Source: Rhizobiales bacterium CCH3-A5 (lineage in GTDB: Bacteria; Pseudomonadota; Alphaproteobacteria; Rhizobiales; Beijerinckiaceae). Taken from it: DNA of 21,042 bases. This document shows positions 1 through 7,095 of this stretch, one piece after another (the first letter of the stretch is position 1; each line of letters starts with the position of its first letter). The notes under the pieces are model-generated. The model saw only the letters and a list, made by a program, of their open reading frames with translations. It had not been told where the DNA came from and ran no database searches. The position numbers and the translations under genes were made by a program. The stretch lies in assembly GCA_001556025.1 (NCBI GenBank), contig LSIB01000114.1:1-21042 (forward strand). The letters run 5' to 3'.

Positions 1-2
1 CG

Positions 3-668
3 CTGACGCTGTTTTGCGAGCGCGAGGTCGCACGCCGCGACCAGCGCCGGATCGACATGTCATTCGGCCTGGCGCGCTTCCCCTTCGTGCGCGACCTCAC
101 CGGCTTCGACTTCGGGGCCCAGCCCTCCCTCGACAAGGCGCAGATCCGCGAGATCGCGACGGGCCGCTTCATCGCCAATGGCGAGGCGGTGCTACTCCTG
201 GGCCCGCCGGGCGTGGGCAAGACTCATCTGGCGGTCGCGCTCGGGCGCGAAGCCATCGTCACCGGCTACTCGGTCCTGTTCACGCCGGCGACGACGCTGG
301 TCGCGCAACTGGCCAAGGCCCATGGCGAAGGGCGGCTCGAGGAAAAGCTGACCCACTACGCCAAGCCGAAACTGCTGATTGTCGACGAGCTCGGCTATCT
401 GCCGTTCGAGCCCGACGCCGCGCATCTGTTCTTCCAGCTCGTCAGCCGCCGCTATGAGCGCGGCGCCATGCTCGTGACCTCCAACCGGGCCGTGGGAGAA
501 TGGGGCTCGGTCTTTGGCGATCCCGTCGTCGCGACCGCCATCCTCGATCGACTGCTCCACCACAGCCACGTCATCACCATCCGCGGAGACAGCTATCGGC
601 TCCGCGAAAAGCGTCGCAGCGGCCTTTTGCAAAAGGCCGCTGCGACGCTTCAACCCGCAACCGCCTGA
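3..668 (+). CDS. istB: IS21-family transposition helper ATPase IstB (5' end outside window)
   Basis: This is the AAA+ ATPase that assists the IstA transposase of IS21 elements. The frame is open from base 3, and the residues before the first ATG at 57 (LTLFCEREVARRDQRRID) match the family's N-terminal helical region, so the ATG at 57 is internal and the gene begins before the window. Visible motifs are Walker A GPPGVGKTH, Walker B LIVDELGYLPF, the sensor-1 VTSNRAVGEW stretch and the closing GDSYRLREKRRSGLL block typical of IstB. The last codons are built from a perfect 42-bp palindrome (609-650). The stop is followed directly by the IS right-end repeats. The family assignment is secure; activity is unknown. 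Confidence 0.93.
   Translation: MTLFCEREVARRDQRRIDMSFGLARFPFVRDLTGFDFGAQPSLDKAQIREIATGRFIANGEAVLLLGPPGVGKTHLAVALGREAIVTGYSVLFTPATTLVAQLAKAHGEGRLEEKLTHYAKPKLLIVDELGYLPFEPDAAHLFFQLVSRRYERGAMLVTSNRAVGEWGSVFGDPVVATAILDRLLHHSHVITIRGDSYRLREKRRSGLLQKAAATLQPATA
609..650. repeat. Perfect 42-bp palindrome inside the 3' end of istB
   Basis: Bases 609-629 and 630-650 are exact reverse complements with no spacer; the centre is TTTTGCAAAA. Both strands therefore encode the same peptide (KRRSGLLQKAAATL), once as the end of IstB on the plus strand and once on the minus strand. Pairing stops at 608/651. In RNA it could form a very stable stem, so it may act as a two-way transcription barrier at the IS edge, but that role is inference. 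Confidence 0.9.
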
Positions 669-736
669 AGGGCAATCGGCATGGGGGTCAGTTCTTCATG
701 ACGGAAAGGGGGCAGTTCCGAATGTCGCTGGACAGC

Positions 737-1279
737 AAGGCAACGGCGATCCGGAAGCAGCTGTGGTGCTGCAACCGCGAATACGCTTTCTTCGAAGACA
801 AGCCGCTGCGTCGAAGTTGCGCGCGCCATTGCCTTTGGCAGCCAGAGAATATGCACATCGACATCCGCGGCGCGCGCCTGAGCTTCGGTGTTGACGTCGA
901 CGATCTCGATCGCAACATCCGGATGTGCTGCCATAAAGTGCGGCAGTCGGCGGATCAGCCAGTAATGCGAGAGTGCATGTCCTATACCGACCCGCAAAGC
1001 CGCCGGCCGGGTCGCGGCCCGTGACCGGGCCCGCAAGCCCGCCATGTCATCGAGCAGCTTGATGATTTCGGCGCGCAACGCAGCGCCAGCCGGTGTTGGT
1101 TCCAAACCGGTCCGCGACCGATCAAGCAGAGGGGTGCCAAGAAACACTTCCAGCCTCTTCAGGCGGTGGCTCACCGCGCTTTGCGTGAGGCGCAGCTCAT
1201 TGGCCGCAAGCGTCATACTGCGATGCCGTGAAGCCGCCTCGAACGCCACGAGCCCGTCGAATGGAGGAAGACTACGCAT
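737..1279 (-). pseudogene. LysR-family regulator, C-terminus removed by IS21 insertion
   Basis: The N-terminal winged helix-turn-helix of a LysR-type regulator is intact (FDGLVAFEAASRHRSMTL, then LTQSAVSHRLKRLE and LEPTPAG), followed by the first part of the effector domain. The start at 1279 is chosen because AGGAG lies just upstream on the minus strand; a longer reading to 1351 has no such site. About 181 native residues remain of a usual length near 300. At about 737 the frame runs into the IS21 end and adds some 28 foreign residues before a stop at 650. The gene is divergent from the MFS gene and probably once controlled it. The loss of most of the effector domain makes normal function unlikely. 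Confidence 0.85.
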
Positions 1280-1298
1280 GCTCCTACAATGAAGGAGA

Positions 1299-1314
1299 TT
1301 CATGCTGACATGAA
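1299..1314. promoter_or_regulatory. Inverted repeat in the LysR/MFS divergent intergenic region
   Basis: TTCATG-N4-CATGAA is a perfect 6-bp dyad between the divergent lysR fragment (start 1279) and the MFS gene (start 1373). LysR proteins often bind dyads in such regions. It does not fit the T-N11-A core exactly, so this is only a candidate operator. Confidence 0.4.
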
Positions 1315-1372
1315 CCGAAAAGTTCGCATTGCTAGGGCGAGAGTCCGCCAATCAAGAACGAGGAGCCCCATT

Positions 1373-2767
1373 TTGCCAGTACCATCCGAACGGTCCGCAG
1401 AGCAGAAAAACCAAGCATCGATGCGGCCGGTCTTCGCCCTGGGCATCGCGGGGTTCCTGGCAAATTTTGACGTAACTTCGGTTGTCGTGGCCTTGCCCGC
1501 GATTGCACGTGAACTCGGGCTCGGAACCGCTGGCTATGCCTGGATCGTTGACGCTTACAGCCTCGCCTTCACTGGATCGTTGCTGATTGCTGGCGCGCTG
1601 ACGGACCGGCACGGAAGGCGCAAAGCCCTTCTCGCGGGCAATATCGTCTTCGTCATCGCGTCGATCGCCTGTGGAATTGCATGGGACAGCCTGTCGCTCA
1701 TTCTCGCGCGGGCCTTCCAGGGCGCCGGAGCCGCATTCCTTATCACTGGCGCTTTTTCGTTGATCGCTGGCTGCTACCCTGATGCCAAATCGCGCGCCCG
1801 AGCCTTCTCCTGGCTTGGTGTCATAACCGGCATTGGCATGGCCCTGGGGCCGACGATTGGTGGCGTGGTCGCGTCACATATCGGATGGCGGTGGATCTTT
1901 CTGGCAAACATCCCGGCTTGCCTTCTCATCGCCTGGTATGTGCCACGCCTCGTGGCAGAACATTCTGAGCCTTCGCCTCGCCCGCTCGACCTCTTGGGTA
2001 CGGCGCTACTGACCACTGCACTCTGCATGCTCGTCGAAACGCTGCTGCACGGCCAAGGCTCGGCGTTGCGTCTTGGCGTGGGTCTAGTGGCTGCCGCCGC
2101 GCTCTTCGCGGCCTTTGTCGTTCAGCAGAGGCGGCGAACATCGCCGATCTTTGATCCCTCCGTCTTCCTGACACGACCGATGATCGGGGTCGCGGCACTG
2201 TTGGCGGCTGTGTCAATCGGCTTCTGGGCCATGCTGGTGTTCCTGCCGCCCTTCCTTCTGGCGGCATTCGGATGGGCATCGGACAGAGTGGGGCTTGCGA
2301 TGCTGGCCGCCACGCTTCCCATGCTGATCGTTCCGCTGATCGGCGGCTGGCTGGTTGAGCGGCTTGGATGGCGGAGCTACTTTGCGGTCGCGCTGACGAT
2401 CATGGCCTGCGGCAATGTCCTCTTAATCGGCGCAGCGCTCACCTTGGGCATAGCTCTCCCAGCATGGCTTGTCCTGTGCGGCATGGCCACGATCGGCACA
2501 GGTGCCGCGCTCGCCCATCCGCAATTGACCGGGGCAGTCGTCGCGCTCGTACCACCCGCACAAGCCGGGATGGCGTCAGCCATGACAGTTGTGATGCGCC
2601 AAGGTGCCTTCGCTGTCGGCATTGCCATTCTTGGTTCGCTCGTCAGCATGCCGCAACAGGTCGCTGGCTACACGGTGTCATTCGTCGTTTCGGTGAGTGC
2701 ATGTCTTTGCGGCGTGGCGGCGGCCTTGCTTTGCCTGCCAGCGACTTCGGCAGCAGCCCGTCGATAG
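1373..2767 (+). CDS. MFS drug/metabolite exporter, DHA2-like
   Basis: This is an integral inner-membrane proton-driven antiporter of the major facilitator superfamily, probably exporting a small hydrophobic compound. The protein is almost entirely hydrophobic helices, about 12-14 by eye. The family motifs are clear: motif A GALTDRHGRRK, an antiporter motif-C-like ITGIGMALGPTIGG, and the WIVDAYSLAF segment typical of the DHA2 branch. The start is set at TTG 1373 because AGGAG (1361-1365) lies 7 bases upstream. Upstream ATGs at 1289, 1310 and 1421 have poorer or absent sites, and the earliest leaves almost no promoter space from lysR. That choice gives 464 residues. The substrate cannot be told from sequence. 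With its LysR partner broken, regulation may be lost or constitutive. Confidence 0.85.
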   Translation: MPVPSERSAEQKNQASMRPVFALGIAGFLANFDVTSVVVALPAIARELGLGTAGYAWIVDAYSLAFTGSLLIAGALTDRHGRRKALLAGNIVFVIASIACGIAWDSLSLILARAFQGAGAAFLITGAFSLIAGCYPDAKSRARAFSWLGVITGIGMALGPTIGGVVASHIGWRWIFLANIPACLLIAWYVPRLVAEHSEPSPRPLDLLGTALLTTALCMLVETLLHGQGSALRLGVGLVAAAALFAAFVVQQRRRTSPIFDPSVFLTRPMIGVAALLAAVSIGFWAMLVFLPPFLLAAFGWASDRVGLAMLAATLPMLIVPLIGGWLVERLGWRSYFAVALTIMACGNVLLIGAALTLGIALPAWLVLCGMATIGTGAALAHPQLTGAVVALVPPAQAGMASAMTVVMRQGAFAVGIAILGSLVSMPQQVAGYTVSFVVSVSACLCGVAAALLCLPATSAAARR

Positions 2768-2911
2768 GCTCCGCGTCATCCCTTGACCTGCAGGGGTGAT
2801 TTGGCGCCAACTTCGGACTTTCAGGTTACGGGCGTGAACCGGGCAGAGCCGACATTCATTTCAGCACAGCAAGGGCGCCGATGGCACCGGAGGCCGCTCT
2901 CGCGCCCGGCT

Positions 2912-3034
2912 TCAGATTTCAGTCTGTTCCGACAAGACCACAGCGTCATCCGCCTTGATCCCGAGGTATCTGATCGTGCTTTCCATTTTTGTGTGCCCGA
3001 GCAGCAACTGGCGGGCGCTTAGATTTCCGGGGGT
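2912..3034 (-). pseudogene. C-terminal remnant of a tyrosine recombinase/integrase
   Basis: Read on the minus strand, about 38 residues end the frame with QLLLGHTKMESTIRYLG and, a few residues on, SEQTEI before a stop at 2912-2914. This is the LLGH-K-ST-RYLG catalytic block (His and the terminal nucleophilic Tyr) of a tyrosine-recombinase subfamily common on alphaproteobacterial plasmids and islands. Similarity fades around GNL, close to the IS630 insertion at 3035, and does not continue on the far side of that element. The rest of the gene is gone, so this is a relic that marks a former mobile-element boundary. Confidence 0.75.
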
Positions 3035-3113
3035 TAGAGCATCGTGCGGAAAGGCTGACTCGCGGCATTCCCATTGCGGCTGGTTTGTGATTCACCGTCA
3101 TTGGAGGTGGATC

Positions 3114-3494
3114 ATGGGCCGCAGCTACTCGATGGATATGCGTTCGCGTGTTTCTGAGGCGGTGGCGAGCGGGCTTTCGCGACGCGGCGCGGCACGACGC
3201 TTCGCGGTGAGCGAGAGTTCGGCGATCCGCTGGGCCTCGCGGGCGCTTCGGGAGGGCTCGCCCTCACCCCGTCGTCAGGGGCGTCCGCCCGGGCGGGGCC
3301 CGCTGTCCGCCCAGTTGGACTACCTGACGGCTCAGGTCGAGGCGTCGCCGGACCTGACGATGCCGGAGCTGGCAGAGCGCCTTGCGGCGCAGCGAGGCGT
3401 CAGGGCCAACCCCGCATCGCTGTCGCGCCTGCTGTGCCGGGCCGGGTTCACATATAAAAAAACAACTGATGGCGTCGGAATGCGAACGCGCTGA
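3114..3494 (+). CDS. IS630-family transposase, ORF A (DNA-binding part)
   Basis: This is the N-terminal portion of the transposase. It starts at ATG 3114 with GGAGG at 3103-3107. Residues 1-45 form a helix-turn-helix ([20 protein letters not shown]), followed by a basic linker and a second winged-helix region ending FTYKK. The frame then leaves family similarity after an A7 run (3456-3462) and stops 126 residues in. The catalytic half continues in the next frame. Either a one-base expansion of an A6 tract broke the gene, or slippage on the A7 tract joins the two frames; the latter occurs in this family. Confidence 0.85.
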   Translation: MGRSYSMDMRSRVSEAVASGLSRRGAARRFAVSESSAIRWASRALREGSPSPRRQGRPPGRGPLSAQLDYLTAQVEASPDLTMPELAERLAAQRGVRANPASLSRLLCRAGFTYKKTTDGVGMRTR

Positions 3495-4071
3495 CGTGGC
3501 GGAGCGGCGCGCCCACTGGATCGGCCATCGGCAGCCGCGCATGCGCCGCAACCCCGGCCGCCTGGTGTTCATCGACGAGACGGCCGTCACCACCAAGATG
3601 ACACGGCTGCGCGGGCGAAGCCGGCGTGGCGCCAGGTTGAAGGCCAAGGCCCCCTACGGACGCTGGGGCACGCAGACGCTGATCGCGGGCCTGCGCTGCG
3701 ACGGCCTCGCGGCCCCATGGGTCGTGCCTGGTCCCATGGACCGCGACGCCTTCAACACATACGTCAAGACCCAGCTCGCACCCACCCTCAAGCGTGGCGA
3801 CATCGTCATCCTCGACAACCTCGCCGTCCACAAGAGCGCCAAGGCCAGCAGGCTCGTGCGCAAGCGCGGCGCGTGGATGCTCTTCCTGCCTCAATACTCG
3901 CCCGACCTGAACCCGATCGAGCAGGCCTTCGCCAAACTCAAGGCGCACCTGCGCAAAGCCGCCGCCCGCACCTTCGACGCTCTCTTCGAAGCCATCGGAT
4001 CCATCTGCGACCTCTACCAGCCTGAAGAATGCTGGAACTACTTCAAAGCCGCTGGATATGCGTCAGATTAA
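3457..4071 (+). CDS. IS630-family transposase, ORF B (DDE catalytic part)
   Basis: This is the catalytic half of the transposase. The DDE acidic residues are visible as [19 protein letters not shown] and [15 protein letters not shown]. In-frame similarity begins right at the A-run (KKQLMASE), well downstream of the first ATG of this frame at 3382, so the natural product is probably an A-B fusion. Joining needs a +1 (or -2) change at 3456-3462 and would give about 318 residues. I set the start at the A-run rather than at an ATG for that reason. Confidence 0.85.
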   Translation, partial: KKQLMASECERADVAERRAHWIGHRQPRMRRNPGRLVFIDETAVTTKMTRLRGRSRRGARLKAKAPYGRWGTQTLIAGLRCDGLAAPWVVPGPMDRDAFNTYVKTQLAPTLKRGDIVILDNLAVHKSAKASRLVRKRGAWMLFLPQYSPDLNPIEQAFAKLKAHLRKAAARTFDALFEAIGSICDLYQPEECWNYFKAAGYASD

Positions 4072-4105
4072 CAGCACGATGCTCTAGCACGAAAGGCTCA
4101 ATCGC

Positions 4106-5086
4106 TTAACGCAAAAGCCCCGTCGTGCTCAGCATGGCCTCGAGTCGTATTGTCCAAGCGGACATGTTTTCACCAGTGCGAGCAGAAAGAGAGATGATCT
4201 CGGCCTCCGGATTGATTGCCTTGATGTTCTCCCGGCACGCAGCCTCATCAAAATCTACATGTTTAGCGAGATCGATCTTGTTTATGATCACGATCTTCAC
4301 AGCGCGAAACATATGCGGGTATTTGAGCGGCTTGTCTTCGCCTTCCGTGGTGGAAATCACGGCGATCTTCATGGCCTCGCCCAAATCGAACATGGCCGGA
4401 CAGACCAGATTGCCGACATTCTCGATCATCAGGATCGAGCCGGGTGCCGGATTGAGGCTCTTCACCGCCTCCGCAACCATATCGGCCTCAAGATGACAAC
4501 CCGCGCCTGTATTGATCTGCACCGCGGGAGCGCCCGCCTCGCGGATACGAATGGCGTCGTTGCTGGTCATCTGATCGCCTTCTATCACCGAGATTGCCAG
4601 CTTGTCCTTGAGCGCGCGAATAGTCGCTTCCAGCAGGGCCGTCTTACCTGAGCCGGGGGATGATACGAAGTTGAGGGCCAACACGCCGCGGCCTTCGAAC
4701 CAGCCACGATTGCGCGCGGCTATGGCGTCATTCTTGCCCAGAATGGCCGCTTCAAGCGCCACAACCCGCTGGTCAGCGCCCCGCCCATGGCTGTGCGTAT
4801 GCGGGTGCCCATGGTCATGCGGATGGCCATGATCATCATCGTGGCTGTGATCATGGCCGTGGCCATGCGAATGATCATGCGGGTGAACATGCGTGTGCCC
4901 GTCGCCATGGCTATGCGGATGGCTGTGTTCATGGCCGTGGCTGTGGCCCTCGGCATGCTGCGCGTGATCATGAGAATGATCATGCGAATGGGCATGGCCC
5001 GGGCGCAGCAGGCTCATCTTGCCCGTGGCCGGATCTGTCATGGTCACTTCATTGGCCGGATCGGCACAACCGCAAACACCACACAT
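4106..5086 (-). CDS. hypB: Hydrogenase nickel-insertion GTPase HypB
   Basis: HypB is the cytoplasmic GTPase that works with HypA to deliver Ni2+ to the HhyL precursor. The protein opens with the high-affinity nickel motif CGVCGC (residues 2-7), followed at about 31-101 by a very His-rich stretch (about 32 His) that can store metal, and then a complete G domain: P-loop SSPGSGKT, the metal-binding [21 protein letters not shown] and NKIDL. ATG 5086 is chosen because GGAGGA lies just upstream and the product then begins MCGVCGC like other HypB proteins; an ATG at 5092 overlaps the hypA stop as ATGA but sits on top of the ribosome site. It is the last gene of the cluster, about 20 bp from the IS630 element. 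Confidence 0.96.
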   Translation of the reverse strand: MCGVCGCADPANEVTMTDPATGKMSLLRPGHAHSHDHSHDHAQHAEGHSHGHEHSHPHSHGDGHTHVHPHDHSHGHGHDHSHDDDHGHPHDHGHPHTHSHGRGADQRVVALEAAILGKNDAIAARNRGWFEGRGVLALNFVSSPGSGKTALLEATIRALKDKLAISVIEGDQMTSNDAIRIREAGAPAVQINTGAGCHLEADMVAEAVKSLNPAPGSILMIENVGNLVCPAMFDLGEAMKIAVISTTEGEDKPLKYPHMFRAVKIVIINKIDLAKHVDFDEAACRENIKAINPEAEIISLSARTGENMSAWTIRLEAMLSTTGLLR

Positions 5087-5088
5087 GT

Positions 5089-5328
5089 TCATTCCTCCGC
5101 GAATTCGAATTCCCTGACCGTGAACGTGTCGCCCTCGGCCTCGATGAAACCCAGGCTCGCACCTGCGAGCCCGGTCTTTTCTGTCACAATATCCCAGCAA
5201 AAGGCCAAAGCCTGTCGCTCGATACAGGCCAATGGGCCAATGGCCACCCGCACCGCCTTGACCGGGCGACCTAGGGCGTGCTCGCCAATGATGGCCGCAA
5301 TGCTGCGTGCCATTCCCAGCTCATGCAT
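5089..5328 (-). CDS. hypA: HypA-like nickel metallochaperone lacking the zinc-ribbon domain
   Basis: HypA hands nickel to the hydrogenase precursor together with HypB. The N-terminus is typical: [10 protein letters not shown] with the nickel-binding His2, then [21 protein letters not shown]. At only 79 residues it is short compared with about 113 usual. What is missing is exactly the central zinc domain (the two CxxC pairs). The chain passes from the last strand before it (LGFIEAE) straight to the C-terminal strand ([10 protein letters not shown]), so this looks like a clean in-frame domain loss, not a truncation. The stop overlaps the ATG at 5092 upstream of hypB. Function in nickel binding is plausible through the N-terminus, but zinc-dependent folding cannot apply. 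Family assignment is firm; the domain loss is seen directly. Confidence 0.88.
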   Translation of the reverse strand: MHELGMARSIAAIIGEHALGRPVKAVRVAIGPLACIERQALAFCWDIVTEKTGLAGASLGFIEAEGDTFTVREFEFAEE

Positions 5329-5397
5329 GCTGCCGACCTTCCAGCATTATCAGTGTCTTGAGCGACATGAGGCGGGGTTGTTGCCCTGCCCGCAGGT

Positions 5398-5991
5398 TCA
5401 GCCTGCCAGAATCATCACCCCGGCAATTGCGCCAGCCGCACCAATCCATCGCTTGAGATTGATAGAGAGGGTCGTTCCGACGTGATCGACAGTGCGCCCG
5501 AGCGCGATGCCTGCAATATGCAAAGTCGAAGTCGCAAGAACAAACCCAGCGGCATAGGGTATGAAATTTGCCGCCCCCGCCCCTTCCGCGCCATGCGCGT
5601 GGCCATGGAAAACCGCAAAAAGTCCGACCACGGTCATCGAGATCGCAAGCGGAAGCCTTGCGCCAAGGGCTACGGCAACACTCAGCACAACCACGGAAAG
5701 GCCGATGCCTTGCTCGACCATCGGGAGCGGCAGACCAGCATAGCCAGCACCACCGCCTGCGATCATTGCCAGAACGAATGCAACCGGGACAAAATAGGTT
5801 GCACGCCCACCAAGCTGCGCGGCAAACACGCCCACGGCCACCATGGCGATCAGATGATCCAGCCCCCTAAGGGGGTGCATGAAGCCATGCGTCAGATCAT
5901 GGGCGACTCCTTGGCCCGTATGCGCCATGGCTCCGGTCGAAAGGGCCAGCAAGGCACCAATGGAAAGCAGTGCCAGTCTCTTGATATTCAT
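5398..5991 (-). CDS. hupE: HupE/UreJ-family nickel permease
   Basis: This is an inner-membrane transporter for Ni2+ needed by the hydrogenase. A signal-like N-terminus (LALLSIGALLALSTGAMA) precedes the family signature HPLRGLDHLIAMVAVG at about residues 39-54, whose His and Asp residues are needed for transport in characterised HupE proteins. About six further hydrophobic helices follow, with a second His cluster (FHGHAHG). Its 197 residues match the family. AGGAG lies 8 bases before ATG 5991. It sits between hypE and hypA, so its role in supplying nickel to this cluster is well supported by context. Confidence 0.93.
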   Translation of the reverse strand: MNIKRLALLSIGALLALSTGAMAHTGQGVAHDLTHGFMHPLRGLDHLIAMVAVGVFAAQLGGRATYFVPVAFVLAMIAGGGAGYAGLPLPMVEQGIGLSVVVLSVAVALGARLPLAISMTVVGLFAVFHGHAHGAEGAGAANFIPYAAGFVLATSTLHIAGIALGRTVDHVGTTLSINLKRWIGAAGAIAGVMILAG

Positions 5992-6048
5992 CGCTCTCTC
6001 CTGTTTTTGAGCGTTACAATTCGAAAGGTCGTTCTCGGCGGTTTGCTC

Positions 6049-7095
6049 TCAGCAGATTCGTGGCAATTGCTCGCCGACCAGCATGTCGACGATCCGTGCA
6101 CCGCCGAGCACGGTCTTCATGATGACGGTGCCGGGATGAGCCGCCACCGCCTTGCCGATCACCGCGGCGCCTAGACCGGCCGGAACGGATTGCATGGCGG
6201 CAAGGGCTGGCGCCGCCTGATTGGCCGGAACAAACAGAACCAGCGTGCCTTCATTGGCGAGATAGAGCGGATCCAGCCCAAGAATCTCGCATACGCCTTT
6301 GACTTCCTGCCGCATCGGCAGAGCCGCTTCGCTGATCTCGATGCCGATGCCGGCGGCGCCGGCCATTTCGTTCAGCGCTGAAGCCAGGCCGCCGCGGGTC
6401 GCATCGCGCGCCGCCCTTGTATCGGGGGCGGCGGCAAGCACGGCCTCGATCAGATGGTTGAGCGGCTGGCAATCCGAGCGGATATCGGTGCTGAGCGCCA
6501 TGTCGCCCCTGGCGGCAAGGATCGCCGCGCCGTGATCGCCCAATACCCCGCTGACAATGGCGATGTCGCCGGGCCTGATGGTCTCAGCCAGCAGCCTGCG
6601 CCCTGGCTGAATGACGCCGATGCCCGACGTGGTGACGAATACGCCATCGCCGGAGCCCTTGCCGACCACCTTGGTGTCGCCGGTGACGATGCGCACGCCG
6701 GCTTCTTTCGCCGCACGCTGCATCGAAGCGGCAATGCGGCGCAGGGTCGTGATCTCGACCCCCTCCTCGATGATGAAGGCGGCGGAGAGCCAGAGCGGGC
6801 GGGCCCCTCCGACCGCCAGATCGTTCACCGTGCCGCACACCGCGATCGTGCCGATATCGCCGCCCGGGAACTCCATGGGCGACACGACGAAGCCATCCGT
6901 GGTGAAGGCGAGCTGCGCGCCGGGCTCCAGCAGGGATGGATCGCTGAGCCTTGCCTGATCCTCCATGCCCGGCGGCGAAAAGACCGAGGTGAAGACATCC
7001 TCAATGAGATCGAGCATCGCCTTCCCACCGCCGCCATGGGCGAGCGTCACCCGCTCGGCAACGACCCGGCGTGAGGGGCGAACCATCTGGTTCAT
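6049..7095 (-). CDS. hypE: Hydrogenase expression/formation protein HypE
   Basis: HypE is a PurM-like ATP-dependent dehydratase that converts the carbamoyl group placed on its C-terminal Cys by HypF into thiocyanate, the source of the CN ligands of the NiFe centre. The glycine-rich LAHGGGGKAM near the N-terminus and the C-terminal PRIC, ending in the acceptor Cys348, are both present, as are the nucleotide-binding motifs VTGDTKVV and SGVLGDHG. ATG 7095 is chosen because it overlaps the hypD stop as ATGA; a much longer upstream reading in the same frame only covers hypD antisense-like sequence. The length of 348 matches the family. Confidence 0.96.
   Translation of the reverse strand: MNQMVRPSRRVVAERVTLAHGGGGKAMLDLIEDVFTSVFSPPGMEDQARLSDPSLLEPGAQLAFTTDGFVVSPMEFPGGDIGTIAVCGTVNDLAVGGARPLWLSAAFIIEEGVEITTLRRIAASMQRAAKEAGVRIVTGDTKVVGKGSGDGVFVTTSGIGVIQPGRRLLAETIRPGDIAIVSGVLGDHGAAILAARGDMALSTDIRSDCQPLNHLIEAVLAAAPDTRAARDATRGGLASALNEMAGAAGIGIEISEAALPMRQEVKGVCEILGLDPLYLANEGTLVLFVPANQAAPALAAMQSVPAGLGAAVIGKAVAAHPGTVIMKTVLGGARIVDMLVGEQLPRIC

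Larger units (their letters stand above)
1..737 (+). mobile_element. IS21-family insertion sequence, right portion (left part outside window)
   Basis: The istB helper gene runs in from the window edge and ends at 668. After it comes an IS21-style right end with two direct copies of a GGGGG(T)CAGTTC motif, at 683-694 and 708-719, about 25 bp apart. The outer tip reads GCTGGACAGCA near 727-737. IS21 elements end in CA, so the tip could be 734 or 737. The element interrupts a LysR-type gene on the minus strand, whose similarity stops at about 738. The istA transposase and the left end lie outside the window, so completeness cannot be judged. Confidence 0.75.
3037..4084 (+). mobile_element. IS630-family insertion sequence, complete (1048 bp)
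   Basis: The ends carry inverted GAGCATCGTGC repeats: left at 3037-3047 and, inverted, right at 4074-4084. A TA dinucleotide sits on each side (3035-3036 and 4085-4086), the target duplication expected of IS630/Tc1-mariner elements. Inside are two overlapping transposase frames, one offset from the other. The element landed about 20 bp downstream of the hypB stop, next to the integrase remnant. Confidence 0.93.

Noticed and set aside
4787..5485. Plus-strand frame rich in Met, Arg and Val (starts [13 protein letters not shown])
   Set aside because: It is the reverse of the His-rich CAT/CAC codons of hypB and does not look like a protein.
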